DNA of 64,000 nucleotides from Liquidambar formosana (GCA_039720395.1 CM077829.1:25939842-26003841), one strand, 5' to 3'; positions 12,242 through 26,219 are shown, counted from the first letter of the stretch. Notes: generated by a model from the sequence alone, not told the origin. Numbers and translations: made by a program.

Positions 12242-14604
12242 AAAATTCCTCCATTAAAAGGATGAGATATATATCTATGGGAAAAGATTCTTGAGATGAG
12301 TGGTGTTAGCTGACTCGCAAATCGAGGGTGAAACATTAAAAAAAGGAAGGAAAACATCTTGAGCAGTATGTCTTTGCTCCACTGTCACACCCCATTTTTG
12401 TTACCTTAGCTAGGGTTTGTCATTTCATGTGAATTTTTGTTTCCTTCTTGAGTTTAGTCTTTTGTATTGAGTTTCTAGGGTCCCAAGGACGGTAGGTATG
12501 AATTTTGGTGTAATTTGGAATTGATCTTGAAGGTTAATAAGAACTTTTGTGACTTATGGGACATAATCGTCTTTTAGGACACAAACTTTCCATTTGACCT
12601 TGAAATGATCTCCATATTATCAATTGGAGTTCATATTGATACATATAAGATATTTATAGGTTTAATTTGATGAATTGATGGTTTGGGATTAAAATGGCTT
12701 AATATGGTTCAGGTTGGTTAAGAGACCCACTTCGGGTTAGCTCAAATCGGCTCACGATTTTCACTTAATTCTCACTCATTTGACTTTAATAAGTTTCAAT
12801 TTCATTCCTAAAGTTGTTTTAAAAGGTTGATTTTGAATTGGAAAGCATTCAGTGCGACCTTGTGTCCATACCTAAGCTTAGCGATGGTAGTGCATAGCGG
12901 TTAGTTGCCTTTGTAAAACCTAACCATGCACCCATGGTAAAGAATTTTTGCCCTAAAATGTCTTAAATTATATTCCTTTTCAAAACACGGTCGTTTTGGC
13001 TTTTGTTTCGTCAAAATCAGAATTAATTTGGCCTTTGAAACACTTTTGGAAGCTAAAAGGGCACAAAATAAGCAACACAAGACGAGGCCCTCGGGTGACC
13101 ACCCAAGCCTGGGCGGCTAGCCACCTGACCCAAGCGGCTAGCCACCCAACCCTAGGTGGTCAACCAAGGGACTCCATCATTTTTTAGGGTTTTTTTATTC
13201 CCTTCTTATTTTGATGGATTTTTCCACCTCCAGTCGCCTTTCCATATTATTTTTAGCCCTATTTGAGTGACTTGAGCCCCAAGAGAATCTCTAATGACCC
13301 TTGGATTGATATTTAGGGTTTTAATGTCAACCATTGATTAATTCCACTAAAACCCTATAAATACCCCTTTATGTTTCAGCATTAGGGGAGCGACTTCTAT
13401 GCATTTAACCTAGTTTCTGAGAGAGAATAAGAGAGAGACTTCCAAAGGAGAGCTGGAGGATTGCTTGGAGGCTTGAAGGAGACCTTTCAGGTAAGTGAGA
13501 AGAGGAGAAGGAGCTTCTACAACAGTAAAGAAGGCTCAACCCTAGCGAAACTATTCTCTTTATAGTGCTGAAATTAGGGTTATGCTTAGAATAGCTCTAT
13601 TGTATGTTAAAGCTTGAATTTTTATCATGTGTTGATGCTTCTATTAGTTAATATATATGATTTGAATGTCATTCATGAGTAGTTTTGCATAATAGAGGAT
13701 TATTTCATGTAGTTTAAAGCGTAGTTATGATTCTAGGGTTTCTATTATCCTTATGTAAGGTAAGTTTCATATAGTATACTAGGTTAGAGTTTTTCGCTGA
13801 TTTTTCTTCATAGTTATTACATACGTAATACATGTAGAATAACTATAGTGTTTGTTGCATGCATATAGTTGATTTCTGAGGGTTTTAGAGACATTATCCT
13901 TTTTGGAGGATAATTATCCTTTTTGTTAAGTAAGGTTTTGTATGAGAGCTTTATGTGATGTGTTTGAGCATGAAATTGCTTCCATAGTATTCTAGGATAT
14001 ATATTTTATGTAAGATATATTGATTGCACCTCCCCATAATGAGGTTTTTACGTGAAATTATCTTAGGATAGTTTCACTTAAGAAAGCTTGTTGTAGGGAG
14101 GCCTTTTTTTTTTTCATCATAGTTTACATAAAATGTTAACTTTTTGATTAGAATATACTTTTTCATCATGTTTATTGATGTTATTGGATGTTCTCATGAT
14201 TATTGGCATTGTTTTGTTAGTTTTCTGCATATCAGTGGAGTCATTGCATGTAGGGTTGAATTAGGTTTCCTATTAGTACATGATTTTTGTTATTTGCATG
14301 GTTTATGGATGATTTTAGGCCTTAGTTCAATTTTGTCCAGATTGGTTTAATATCATTGTGGTGGTATTTAAAGCATGTAAGAGCCTACATGTAAGCATGA
14401 TAATTACTTGTTTGGGAATTGTGTTGGTTTGTTGTTGTTTTTAGTGGATATTGCATGCGAATTGCAGGTAACTTGGCAAGTACAAAACCCATAGAAAGTA
14501 GGGCATAAGTTCGGCAGGTGCAATTACCCCACCAAAGTGGGGTGATTATTTTGACTATTGCAAAAAGAAATCTTGCAAATAGGGTAATTACCTTATGAAA
14601 TAGG

Positions 14605-16275
14605 TGTAAGGAATTGAACTAGAAGGAAATAGAATGCGGAATAACTTGAATAACAAAAATTTCCTATCAATTCCATGCAACCCATGAATCTGATTGTGGT
14701 TCATACAAAACAATAAAACCCTAATTACAAAGAGAGGGTTTAGAACTTACTAGTTGATTATGTCTTCTCCTTTTTGCTCCAAGCTTTGATTCCGGACAGC
14801 GGTGAATGAGCAGCCCAAGTGTGCTGCCTCCAACGGTATCCACACCTAGCTAGAACTTCAAGTCTTTTCCTTCTTCTTCCTTATTGTTGCTAGAGGTGGA
14901 GAAGAAAGAGAGAGAGAAGAAAGCCTCCAACACTTTGGACGGCTAGGGTTGGGAGTGTGCAAGCAAGCCTATGCCATGTCACACATAAGTATGACTTATA
15001 TATGCCACACTAAAGGGGCGGCCCTAGGGGAGAACCCTTTTAGGGTTTTGTGCAATTTCCCTAAATTGCACAATAACCCCTATTGTTTACATCAAATACA
15101 AACAAGGCCTCAAAGAACTATTCTTTATGCACTCATACCCTTTCTCTCATAGACTTAAAAGCTCATCTTGCATGATCAGTGTGTGACCCATTGGGTTCAC
15201 ATCATCAAGTAGTAGGAATAGCACAAGGTGTGCACAATGGAACTCTTTCCATTCAGGGTCTAATTGGAACTCCTTCCAATTCCCTAATTGATTATAACTC
15301 ACTTATATCAATTAGGGCTTCTACTAACCATGAATAACACCTAGCATATGGTTCATGGTGTTGTCCTTAATGAGGTGAATAAGTATCTAACAAAGAACCC
15401 TTCTGTTATAGTTTATAGGTTACAATTACATCCTTCCTTTAACACAATGTCTCCAATTAAACTAATAGGACATGGAAGTCTGTCAAGTCCCTAGTTTAAT
15501 TACTTTATACTCAATCATGAATATCAACTCATTGATGAACTCATGAAACTCTTTTCATATTCATCCTACCATGGCCATGGATTTAATGAGTTATATTATG
15601 AATGCTATATGAGGCATTCTCTCTCTTTTTCCTGAGAGTGATGGATCCCTTGTTGATCACTCACATGCCTTCATACACATAGCAGTAGGGCCAATGAACA
15701 CCTTTGCAGACCCTTGAATAGGATCTGCACTTAGTGTTATCAAACTTCTAAAGCTACATGCATAAGGCAACTATGGTGTCTCAGGTCTAAGGATTACTTG
15801 CACCACTGTAACAATGAGAAACTGATTGACAGGCAGGATAAAACTCCATTCAGTTTATCTCATATCTTTGGTCACATTCAGTGTACCTATTCACGCAATA
15901 CGCACCCACTTGTTGGTTGTAGTATCTCCACACAAATAGCTTGAGACTAGTTATCCTCCTATAGAGTCAACCTAACAAGTGCTAGTCCTATGGTTCATTA
16001 CTGTCCATCATAGTGAACCTTCAACTAGGAATGCTTTAGGAGTTTAGTACAGAGATATATCTATAGTCTCAAAATTACAACTCTTTGTAATTCCATATTC
16101 TCAACTCTAACTCCATGGACATATTATGTAAATATAAATGATGCATATAAATATAATAGAATAAGCCCTTTTATTAAATTAATAATAAATGTGACATACA
16201 TAAATGAAATCAAATGATTGTTCCTAATCCCTAAACAATCATCTCTATGATTGGCTCTAGGGCATAATCCTAACA
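14605..16275 (-). repeat. copia 3' LTR
   Basis: This is the left copy on the plus strand, running TGTAAGGAATTG...AATCCTAACA. It aligns over its whole length with 22646-24318, with about 30 differences by eye. The ~65-codon open frame starting near 14949 recurs in the other LTR and is not a gene. Confidence 0.95.
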
Positions 16276-16290
16276 ATCTCCCACTTGCAC
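16276..16290 (-). other. copia polypurine tract
   Basis: On the minus strand this reads GTGCAAGTGGGAGAT, directly abutting the 3' LTR. AAGTGGGAGA is the usual plus-strand primer of plant copia elements. Confidence 0.85.
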
Positions 16291-18250
16291 TGAAGCCAAT
16301 CGACCATGTATCGCATACTTATCTTCTTAAGATGTTGGTCTTAGACATAACCAATTATGTTTTAAAGCTTTAGTCAGTAGGTCTACAAAAACTTATGTAG
16401 ATAATATCTTCTATAATGTATCTATTACCTCTTCCAATGATTCCTCTAATCACTTGGAATTGCCGCTCTATGTGTTTGGACTTTTGATGAGACCGTGATT
16501 CCTATACTTGAGATATAGACCCATTGTTGTCACAAAACAAGGTGTGGGCAACTCAATGGAAGGAACAACTCCAAGTTCTAAATGAACTTATAGATCCAAA
16601 CAGTCTCCTAGACAATGCGACAATTAATTCACCCTTAATAATGGAATCCACTGTATCTTTCATACAGTTCTTCCATTAAGTATTTCACCAACTAAAGTGA
16701 ATACAAAATATACCCCATATGGATTATATCCAAATCCATATACCCATCTACTATGAGTTTACAATTTCCATATACAATCCAATATTCCAAATTTGAATTG
16801 ACTGATAACTATTTGTAACAATTACAATATAATAGATATTGGGTTCAATACATAGTGTAGAATAAGGCTTCTTAACACTTTAAGAACCTTACTTGTGTTA
16901 TCCTAGGGCACATGCCTTTGAATAATGAATTCTTATCTGAAGTAAATCAGACCTCCCTTAGAATTCTCCATGTTGAACTCTTTCAACATTTCAACTATGT
17001 TTGATGATTTGGAGATACTTAGCAATCTATATGATCTATCTCTATAGATCTTGTTGGATGCTTCTGCCAAATCTTTCATGAATTAGTTTTTCTCCAAAAA
17101 CCAAAACGATTAGGATGTCATTCATATATCATTCATAATGATTAGGATGTCATCTATACTTAGGATAAAGAAAAACGATCAGCACTCCCACTAACCTTTT
17201 ATACACTCATGGTCCATCTATACAATGAGAGAAATCAAACAATTTGATTACTTCAACTTTATAGATGTTCTAATTATGAGAACCTTGTAATCTATTAATA
17301 GACTTCTATAACTTACACACTTTTATGGTTTTTCACCATTTGATATAACATCTTTATATCCTTTTTGACATATCTCATATTCAAAATGTGTGTTTATAGA
17401 TAACAAGATCCAAATGGATTTCAGCATAACTATTATCAAACAAGTTTCTTTATAGACAACTTTTTGCCTATGTTGAAAACATTCTTAAATAGCCAAGCCT
17501 TTTAGGTCTCTACCTGTCCATATTGGATTTAATGACTCTTAGTCATTTCTCAAGTTGATGTCAAACATCGCCTAATCATAATCAATAGGATTATCTTGGT
17601 GATCTTTATCACCAAAGAACAATTCTTTCACATTCTAATGGAGATACAATATCTCTCTTATATTAAAGAAATATCCAATTTGATCTATGAAAAGAATGTG
17701 GTGTAATTAAAGGTTTTGCCTCAATAGGGGCAAGGGTTGGATCTTTGTTGGTTTGTGGCTTTACAAATAATTCTGTAAATTCTATCTACTTTTACATCTT
17801 TCTTGAATGAACTCTTTCTCAAGAAAATCCAGCAATCATCCTAATGGACAACTTTTGTTCATTAGAGTAATAGAAATACTATCCCAACCACTTTTAGGAT
17901 ATACCACAATTCAACACTTACTTGACCTTATTCCCAGATTGTCTACATTATGTTTCCAGACAAACGTAGCACAAGCCCAAGCCTTAACTTCTTTAAGTTG
18001 GGTTTCTTCCCATATCATATCTGATATAATTGGGACAAAACTGGAGTGAACCCTAAATTATCAATATGTAGCAATTTTAAGGTATATCCTAGATGGATAC
18101 ATTAGTAAAACTCATCATGGATCAAACCATATCTTAATAGGGTTCAATTTGTTCTCTTAGATTCACCATTGAGCTATGGTATTCTAAGATGAGTCTACTA
18201 TAATTGAATGCATGCTCTACATGACTGTATACATCACAATGTATAGTCAA
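16290..18250 (-). pseudogene. decayed copia pol: integrase, reverse transcriptase, RNase H
   Basis: Minus-strand translation in shifting frames gives recognisable copia pieces. From right to left they are: integrase C-terminal matter near 18.1-17.9 kb (DMV-SMMSFTN, YGKKPNLKKL); the RT N-terminal region near 17.3 kb matching the VCKLxKSIYGLKQ block; a degenerate YVDD box (LSIDDIL) near 17.15 kb; KIYRDRSYRLLSISKS near 17.03 kb; and the RNase H tail CDNNGS...SHQKSKHIERQF...IRGIIGRG at about 16.43-16.54 kb. Stops and frameshifts occur every few tens of codons, so no function remains. The order IN-RT-RH and the adjacent polypurine tract agree with copia. Protease and gag were not recognised. Confidence 0.85.
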
Positions 18251-19342
18251 ATTATAAATGTAACTCATTCACTTCACCAAGTAAAAGATGGGTTTGGTCA
18301 TCTCATAACCAAGTCATAATCGTTACATTTAAATGAGAGTCTCTACATCTCTTGTATTCTCGGAATACGTTGCATTCGCTCTAATTAGTCATTTAAATTC
18401 GGAAATCAAATTTCTAGAATGTCTTAAATGACTTAGTTAAGAAATAAGTTCCCAAAATTAATCTAGCAACTCTTGCTCTATTAAAATTTTTAAAGGTAAC
18501 TTATTATCTACTTAACTTTCTGCTTCGATTTAGATTATACCAGAATCCAAAAACCAAGAAGCAAAACTAACCAACAATTTAGTTTAGAGCATGAACCAAA
18601 ACTTCAAAAGTTTGGTTCTTCTAGGAAGACTGATACTTTATTAAGTTCCCTTTACAATACCTTATATTTACTACAAAATAATTATATTTCTTTGTCTTTG
18701 ACTTTTCAAGACTTGCTTTCCTCTATGCTTCCATTTTAAATCACATCTAGCTTCTCAAGCTATTCTATGTGATTAATCATTTTTCAAAAGAATAATTATT
18801 AATAAACAACTTTTATTACATCCTAGTCCAAAAGAAGTCCTTTACAAGTACTATACTTTATAGTATTATTTCACTCATAATAAAACCTTTGTGTGTGATG
18901 TAGGACATCAAAGGCACTTGCATTGACTAATTTTGCTTCTGAAGCTCATTAGTCATCAATACTATCATATAGCATGACAACAAGATGCCAATTGCCCATA
19001 GTGTCTTTTTCTTCTTAGGATGTTTTATGGAGGGCCTTTAATAAAAGGCCTAATAGCATATAAACAATCTTTTGAAATTGAGAACAATTCTCAATTTCCT
19101 AAGTCAATCAAAGAAATCGGGTTTAGTCAAACTATCAATATCCTATATTAGGAAATAGGGGTTTTGAGGTGAGTAATTAGGTAATCTACATAAACAAAGA
19201 ATTAGATTTCATTTTTATCCATAATGATTGGTTCTTTAATCATATGGTACCTCCCACTATTTTATCAAATTCCATACACCCTCTAATGGAATTTGGGAAT
19301 CTCATTCCTAATGGGGATTGGGGTCCCACTGTGACCTAAAAG

Positions 19343-19600
19343 CCTCACATGTTAGTTTCTTGACTTCTAACCCACAATAAGAAGACAACTCTTTGTCTAT
19401 TGCTTCATAAGCAAGTTCCAATCATTTTGCCTCTAGGGAACATACACCTCACATGTTAGTTTCTTGGAATACTTCCCTAGTTAAGTTAAACCCATCATTC
19501 ACACAGGTATGTTTCGCCAAATATATACCTCACATGTTAGTTTCTTGGTATATACCAGTTTAGGCACCCCATGATATCTCATATGTGATAGTTTCAAGTA
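19343..19600. repeat. repeated 20-mer cluster inside copia
   Basis: CCTCACATGTTAGTTTCTTG occurs exactly at 19343, 19447 and 19528, with a degraded fourth copy near 19577. Spacing is about 104, 81 and 50 bp. The sequences between copies differ, so this is a dispersed-in-array motif rather than a simple tandem repeat. Its function is unknown. Confidence 0.8.
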
Positions 19601-20609
19601 ATGTCTTTAACATGGGTAGCTCCTACATGTCTGCAGCCAGGTACCCACATTAAGGGACGTTAGATAATCCTATAATGATGGAAGGCAATGAAGAATTCAT
19701 TCCCAATGACTTCTCCATTTTCAACTTAATATTAAATAAGAGGGGTTTTAAAGGGTCTCATCAAATTAACATGCATCCTATGTATCAAAATTTAAACATA
19801 TAAATTATGCTATTTATAATCATACATCTCATGCTATTATAAATCATACATCGCATGCTATTATATATCAACATATATAAAGTACCATATTTTGATATTA
19901 GTCCCTAAGTGAATAGGTAACATATACCAAACTATGGTATTAGAGCTAATACAATTATCTCATAAATTAAAGCTCCCACTATGATGATTATGGACTTTAA
20001 GAAGATTCAATCCAAGCCAATAGATTGAATCCAAGGTCTATTGTAGGTGTAAGTGATCGTAAAACATTCAATGGAAATATGCATGCATTCTTGAAAGTCT
20101 TCTCTAAGCTTTCAAGTCCTCCAATTCCTCCATGAGCTTGATGGTCTCCACCATTGGCTTGTTGGGCTCTACTATGCTCTTTTGAGTCCACCATGCTCCT
20201 TAGTGCGCTCTCGATTATATAACATTTACATAATTTAAAGAAAGGGATACATAAGGGGAATGTGGGGTACATAAGAGAATGATAGAGAGAGTGAAGGAGA
20301 AAAAGGTGGCATGCAAGCCCCAATTAAAAAATTACATCACCATAAATAAATTACAACCCTTTGAAAAATATTTCACAACCCATAAGACGGCCAATCACAA
20401 TTGGTTTAAGGGGGCTTAGTCCATAATCATCATCCACACACAATTATACAATCATATTGCATAAATAAAAGTACTGTAAGCAATTAAAACATATGGGCAT
20501 TATGGTAACTCTATTAATTGGACTTCATTAATCTCATTAATGCTTCCTAATCTCATTAGGGGACCTCAAAATATCATATCCAAAATTAAAATAATGAAAA
20601 TGGTAATGT

Positions 20610-21008
20610 TTTATTAATTTCTAAAATTAGAATTTCCTAAACCCTAATTTAGAAATCAATTATTGAATTAAAACTCCTTTTAATCAATAATTTTCAAAGA
20701 TTATTTTAATCTATTCTAGTATGATTTTAACTCTTTAAAACATTGTATTTTGATCAATCATATTAATCAAAATTACTAGAATAATTGAAACAACTTAATA
20801 AAACAAAATAAATGGCATTTATTAATTTCTAAAATTAGAATTTCTAAAACCCTAATTTAGAAATCAATTATTGAATTAAAACTCCTTTTAATCATTTAAT
20901 TTCCCAAAATTATTTTAATCTATCCTAACATGTTTTAACTCTTTAAAACATCTAATTTTGATCAATCATATTAATCAAAATCATTAGAATAATTAAAACA
21001 ATTAAATA
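20610..21008. repeat. 208 bp tandem duplication in copia internal region
   Basis: Two adjacent AT-rich copies starting TTTATTAATTTCTAAAATT at 20610 and 20818 match along nearly their full length, with scattered differences. Confidence 0.85.
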
Positions 21009-22630
21009 ATACTAACTAGTATCTAATACTATAGTATTAGGAATTAACTTAAATAAATAAAACAATTTTATTTAAATAAAAAATTCCAGAAAATAAATTT
21101 ATTCCAAAATTGCTTTAAACAATTTAAAACATCTTAAAATTAATCAATATTAATTATATAATTAATTTCGGAATTAATTTAATTTGGGAGAAATCAAATT
21201 TTAAATGTATATATTAGGGTTAGGGTTTCATAAACTCAAACCCTAATGCATTTAATTAGAACCGGGTTCATTAATGACCAAGGCTGGTCATTAATGTCAT
21301 AATTAGAACCCTAATAGGACACATTAATGAGGGTAATTAGGGTTTCTAAAACCCTAGTACACATAGGATTAGGGTTTCCTAAGAAAACCCTAATTTCCGA
21401 AAATAGAAGGAGGCTGCCATGGAGCTTCCATGGCTGCCACGATCCACCCATGGCTGCTGCCAGCCTATGCCAGGCCTTGGGGCACTCTCCTACATCTGGG
21501 ACAATCATCACAGAGGTGGTGATTAAGGGCCAAGAGCCCTAGGTCGAATTTGGGAGGGGTTTCCATAAACCCCAGCTGCTGCCTGCTGAAGAAGATGAAG
21601 CTTCAAAGAAGCTTTCATGGCTGCCACGATCCAACCATGGCTGCCCAAGCTTTGGCAACCCTCAAGTCATATCTCCATATGATTTTCGACCCCCATAGGT
21701 GAGATTTAATTGATCAAATCAAGCCCAAACAGCCGCTGCAAATAAATCTATGAAGATTATCCAGAAAATTTCAGCAAAACGATAATGAAGAGAATGGGTT
21801 CTAAAACCCTAGAAGATGCCATCTAATGGCTGCCGCACCACTTGGGGTTTATCCCCTAGTGTCCCACGATTCTAATAGAGGTGGTTTCATGCCCTGCCTT
21901 GCTCCTATGAAGAAGATACATGCCAATAACCATGGCTGTATCATGCTGCCCAGAAAACTGCTTTGCTGGAAAACTTTAAAAACTCAAACTTTTTGATTGT
22001 TTTTAATTCAAAACTCATACCAACATCAATGATAAACATATATACAATATATATATTAAATCTATGATCATTCATAATGATTTTGATGGAAGAGAATGAA
22101 CAAAAACCAGAAAACTAACCTGGGCTTTTCAAGAACCCAGATTCAGCCTCTTCAAGAACTTCAATCTTGTTTTTCTTTTAATTTCGATTTTTAATGTATC
22201 AAATACATATAGTAATTATATATACAGTATATATAATTGTATGTAATCATCATATGATTAATATAAATCAAATTAATATAAGAAGAAGATGAAGAACAAC
22301 CTAGAGTTCCATTCCCGCGTAAAACTGTCTTTCCAGACAGCCTGTAGTAAAAAATTCATAACTTTCTCTACAAAACTCGGATCGATGAACCGTTTGTTGG
22401 GTTTGAAAGCTGATTCGAAGAGCTTTCTAACCATATATGGCACGAAAATTTTGGAGGAGAACTCAAATTTTGGCATGCAAAACAAGATGATGGTTTTTCA
22501 TGACTATCATGAAAACTGTTCATAACAGTTTTATAAAACCCTAGTTTTCTTAAAACTAATTAGAACACCAATGTCCAATTAATTGTACCATAAATACCAG
22601 CCCATATGATGTTTGTATGAAGCACAACCA

Positions 22631-22644
22631 TGGCTCTGATACCA
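22631..22644 (-). other. copia primer-binding site (tRNA-iMet type)
   Basis: Reverse complement TGGTATCAGAGCCA, one base from the 5' LTR. It matches the 3' end complement of plant initiator tRNA-Met, as in most plant copia elements, and fixes the element's orientation as minus. Confidence 0.92.
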
Positions 22645-22645
22645 C

Positions 22646-24318
22646 TGTAAGGAATTGAACTAGAAGGAAATAGAATGCAGAATAACTTGAATAACAAAAA
22701 TTTCCTATCAATTCCATGCAACCCATGAATCTGATTGTGGTTCATACAAAACAATAAAACCCTAATTACAAAGAGAGGGTTTAGAACTTACAGTTGATTC
22801 CGTCTTCTCCTTTTTGCTCAAAGCTTTGATTCCGGACAGCGGTGAATGAGCAGCCCAAGTGTGCTGCCTCCAACGGTATCCACACCTAGCTAGAGCTTCA
22901 AGTCTTTTCCTTCTTCTTCCTTGTTGTTGCTAGAGGTGGAGAAGAAAGAGAGAGAGAAGAAAGCCTCCAACACTTTGGACGGCTAGGGTTAGGAGTGTGC
23001 AAGCAAGCCTATGCCATGTCACACATAAGTATGACTTATTATGCCACACTAAAGGGGCCGGCCCTAGGGGAGAACCCTTTTAGGGTTTTGTGCAATTTCC
23101 CTAAATTGCACAATAACCCCTATTGTTTACATCAAATACAAACAAGGCCTCAAAGAACTATTCTTTATGCACTCATACCCTTTCTCTCATAGACTTAAAA
23201 GCTCATCTTGCATGATCAGTGTGTGACCCATTGGGTTCACATCATCAAGTAGTAGGAATAGCACAAGGTGTGCACAATGGAACTCTTTCCATTCAGGGTC
23301 TAATTGGAACTCCTTCCAATTCCCTAATTGATTATAACTCACTTATATCAATTAGGGCTTCTACTAACCATGAATAACACCTAGCATATGGTTCATGGTG
23401 TTGTCCTTAATGAGGTGAATAAGTATCTAACAAAGAACCCTTCTGTTATAGTTTATAGGTTACAATTGCATCCTTCCTTCAACACAATGTCTCCAATTAA
23501 ACTAATAGGACATGGAAGTCTGTCAAGTCCCTAGTTTAATTTTTTATACTCAATCATGAATATCAACGTACTCATTGATGAACTCATGAAACTCTTTTCA
23601 TATTCATCCTACCATGGCCATGGATTTAATGAGTTATATTATGAATGCTATATGAGACATTCTCTCTCTTTTTCCTGAGAGTGATGGATCCCTTGTTGAT
23701 CACTCACATGCCTTCATACACATAGCAGTAGGGCCAATGGACACCTTTGCAGACCCCTGAATAGGATCTGCACTTAGTGTTATCAAACTTCTAAGGCTAC
23801 ATGCATAAGGCAACTATGGTGTCTCAGGTCTAAGGATTACTTGTACCACTATAACAATGAGAAACTGATTGACAGGTAGGATAAAACTCCACTCAGTTTA
23901 TCTCATATCTTTGGTCACATTTAGTGTACCTATTCTCGCAATAGGCACCCACTTGTTGGTTGTAGTGTCTCCACACAAATAGCTTGAGACTAGCTATCCT
24001 CCTATAGAGTCAACCTAACAAGTGCTAGTCCTATGGTTCATTACTGTCCATCATAGTGAAACTTCAACTAGGAATGCTTTAGGAGTTTAGTACAGAGATA
24101 TATCTATAGTCTCAAAATTAAAACTCTTTGTAATTCCATATTCTCAACTCTAACTCCATGGACATATTATGTAAATATAAATGATGCATATAAACATAAT
24201 AGAATAAGCCCTTTTATTAAATCAATAATAAATGTGACATACATAAATGAAATCAAATGATTGTTCCTAATCCCTAAACAATCATCTCTATGATTGGCTC
24301 TAGGGCATAATCCTAACA
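22646..24318 (-). repeat. copia 5' LTR
   Basis: This is the right copy on the plus strand, adjoining the primer-binding site. It has the same termini as the left LTR. Confidence 0.95.
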
Positions 24319-25103
24319 ATAGGGTGATTATTTTGACATGTTGATGTTGCACAAGGTAAGTAGGGTTTGAAAGTGCCTTAATTCACTTTTTCTTCCCTAT
24401 TCTTTCTCTTCTCTCTCCTAGGGTTGTTTCCTAATAGAGGGATATGGTAGATTCTATAATTTCCTTTCATAAAAGACTCATTTTTAATAAAAAGTTCCTA
24501 TCTTTATTGAAATACCATATTTTCTAAAGATTTTTTGAGAATCATTTATCTTTGGAAACTCTATTTTATGGAAGGAAACTTAGGGTTTACCATAAACCTT
24601 TATTAGGTTATAACCCTATTCCCTTTCGAACTACGTGAACTTTGATCCATGTACTTCCATACATGGTACGTAGGCGCTCGTTTTAAGGTTCAAGTCCACC
24701 TTAGGATACTAAGTATCCTAGGTTTTCTTTTCCTTCCTTTTCTCTCTTTTCTCTTTTATTCTCTTGCTTATGTGGATGGATGAATGGATGATATGCATAC
24801 TATCTTGTGATGATAATTGATGATTTATGTGTATTTAAGACTTTGATTTAGCTTAATTAAATTAAGAGACCGATTAGGGCGATATGGGTGCCTATAGGTT
24901 TCGCCTAGAACCTTCCCATATCATAACTTAGCCTTTGAATTCGCAATCTTTGGTTTTCAAAAGATTCTTTTGCCTTTCCATTTTTAAACATGGAGGCACT
25001 TTTGTTTTAGAAATAAAACATTTTTAGGGTTTTCCTTGTTTCCTTAAAAAATGAGGTGGCGACTCCTTTTTAATCTACATGGGCCGCTTTCCTAAGGTTC
25101 ACA

Positions 25104-26219
25104 CTCCACAATGCACATGGTTAAATTATTATTATTATTATTTTTTTGGTTATGCATTTCATTGGGCACTATGTGAATCATTGGGTAGTGGGTGAAATTT
25201 CTAGAATACCTTCCTCTTTCTTTCTCTCTCTCCTATTTCTATCTTGATACCAAACGACTCTCTCCTCTTTCTCTCTCCATACCATTTTGCTGACTCCCCT
25301 GAGCCTCCTATTTCCCATCTCCTCTCTCTTCTCCTCTTTCATTTACTCTCAGTTCAACTATGACGTCGACTAGTGTGAAATTGGGTTGTGTTGTTATGTC
25401 CGGCATTTACAGTATGGTGAAGATCTAGGTATGTATCTTCTAATACTGCCATAGAAGATAAAAAGTTCTATGGTTCCATGCACCATTCCAATGCCAACAA
25501 TAGATCTTTGTGTCTTCTACTGCAAAAGCTATCAATAAATCTGTTGTGGTTAATGACAAGTTCTATGGCTCTATAAGATGAGAGGGGGTCAATAGTGAGT
25601 GGGCGATGGGTCATAAAAGGGGTGGGAATAAATAGATTTAGGCTCCGATGACCCTCCTTCACTACTGAACACTAGAACCTATAAAGCTAATTAGGTTTTT
25701 GGTAAAGTGAACTAGATTTCTGGTGAAATTAACTAGGTTTTTGTAAAGTTAGCTAGTTTTGTCATTATGTCTTTCAAGTTAAAATCAAAATGAATAAATT
25801 TCATTTTTGGGTAAAGTTCATTGTCTTCTTCTTCTTCTTGTTCATCCTTTATATATATTTGTTTTTTTTTTCTTATATTGTGGGTTGGATTGAAATAGTT
25901 TTTCTAAAAAAATAAATAAAAAATGATAGGTGTGTCTTCCTCTTCTTTATAGAGGGAGATGTAGAGGAAATAATTTAGCTTTTTTTTAATAGATATTTGA
26001 ATTTAAATTTGAAAAAGAATTTCAAAATCAAAACTCAAAAACATTGCTCTTGTCTTGCTTGAGAATACTTGTCGTCGTATGGAGGTCTAGAAACCATGGA
26101 GCTTGGGCTAGAAAAAAGATTTTTGCTTTGAAACAGAATGGGTAATTTCGTTAAATCAGTATTTCATCACATACTTACCTGGTCATCATCCTATATATAT
26201 ATACAGTCCTGATCACGTC
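25104..26219. other. non-coding sequence between mobile elements
   Basis: Contains an ATT run (about 25126-25143), CT-rich tracts (25200-25345) and three imperfect 23 bp units of TAGGTTTTTGGTAAAGTGAAC type near 25693-25757. No gene was recognised. Confidence 0.55.

Larger units (their letters stand above)
14605..24318 (-). mobile_element. Ty1/copia LTR retrotransposon, Angela-like, minus orientation
   Basis: This is a complete element of 9,714 bp: two LTRs of 1,671 and 1,673 bp, a tRNA-iMet type primer-binding site next to the right LTR, a polypurine tract next to the left LTR, and a perfect 5 bp duplication ATAGG (14600-14604 and 24319-24323). Read on its coding strand the LTR starts TGTTAGGATTATGCCCTAG, close to the start known for Angela/BARE-type copia LTRs. 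The internal 6.4 kb holds heavily decayed integrase-RT-RNase H coding sequence (16290-18250). The domain order integrase before RT defines copia. The remaining ~4.4 kb, where gag and leader should lie, contains no recognisable gag and has tandem duplications. The LTRs differ by only about 2% by eye. Confidence 0.93.
12383..25103 (+). mobile_element. solo LTR copy B of the 3.0 kb family, split by a copia element
   Basis: It begins TGTCACACCCCATTTTTG and ends CTAAGGTTCACA, flanked by the 6 bp CTCCAC (12377-12382 and 25104-25109; effectively a 5 bp duplication plus one shared base). Subtracting the nested copia element (14605-24318) and one ATAGG gives 3.0 kb, the same length as copies A and C. 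The two halves align end to end with copy C: the CGGTCGTTTTGG region near 12990, and the GAGGTGGCGACTCC block near 25052. No coding sequence was seen. Confidence 0.88.

Noticed and set aside
14949..15152. 67-codon open frame, with a near-identical one at 22995-23192
   Set aside because: Both lie at the same place in the two copia LTRs; the duplication is explained by the LTR, and there is no domain.
19997..20323. 108-codon minus-strand frame inside copia, considered as gag
   Set aside because: No zinc knuckle or gag motif, hydrophobic random composition.
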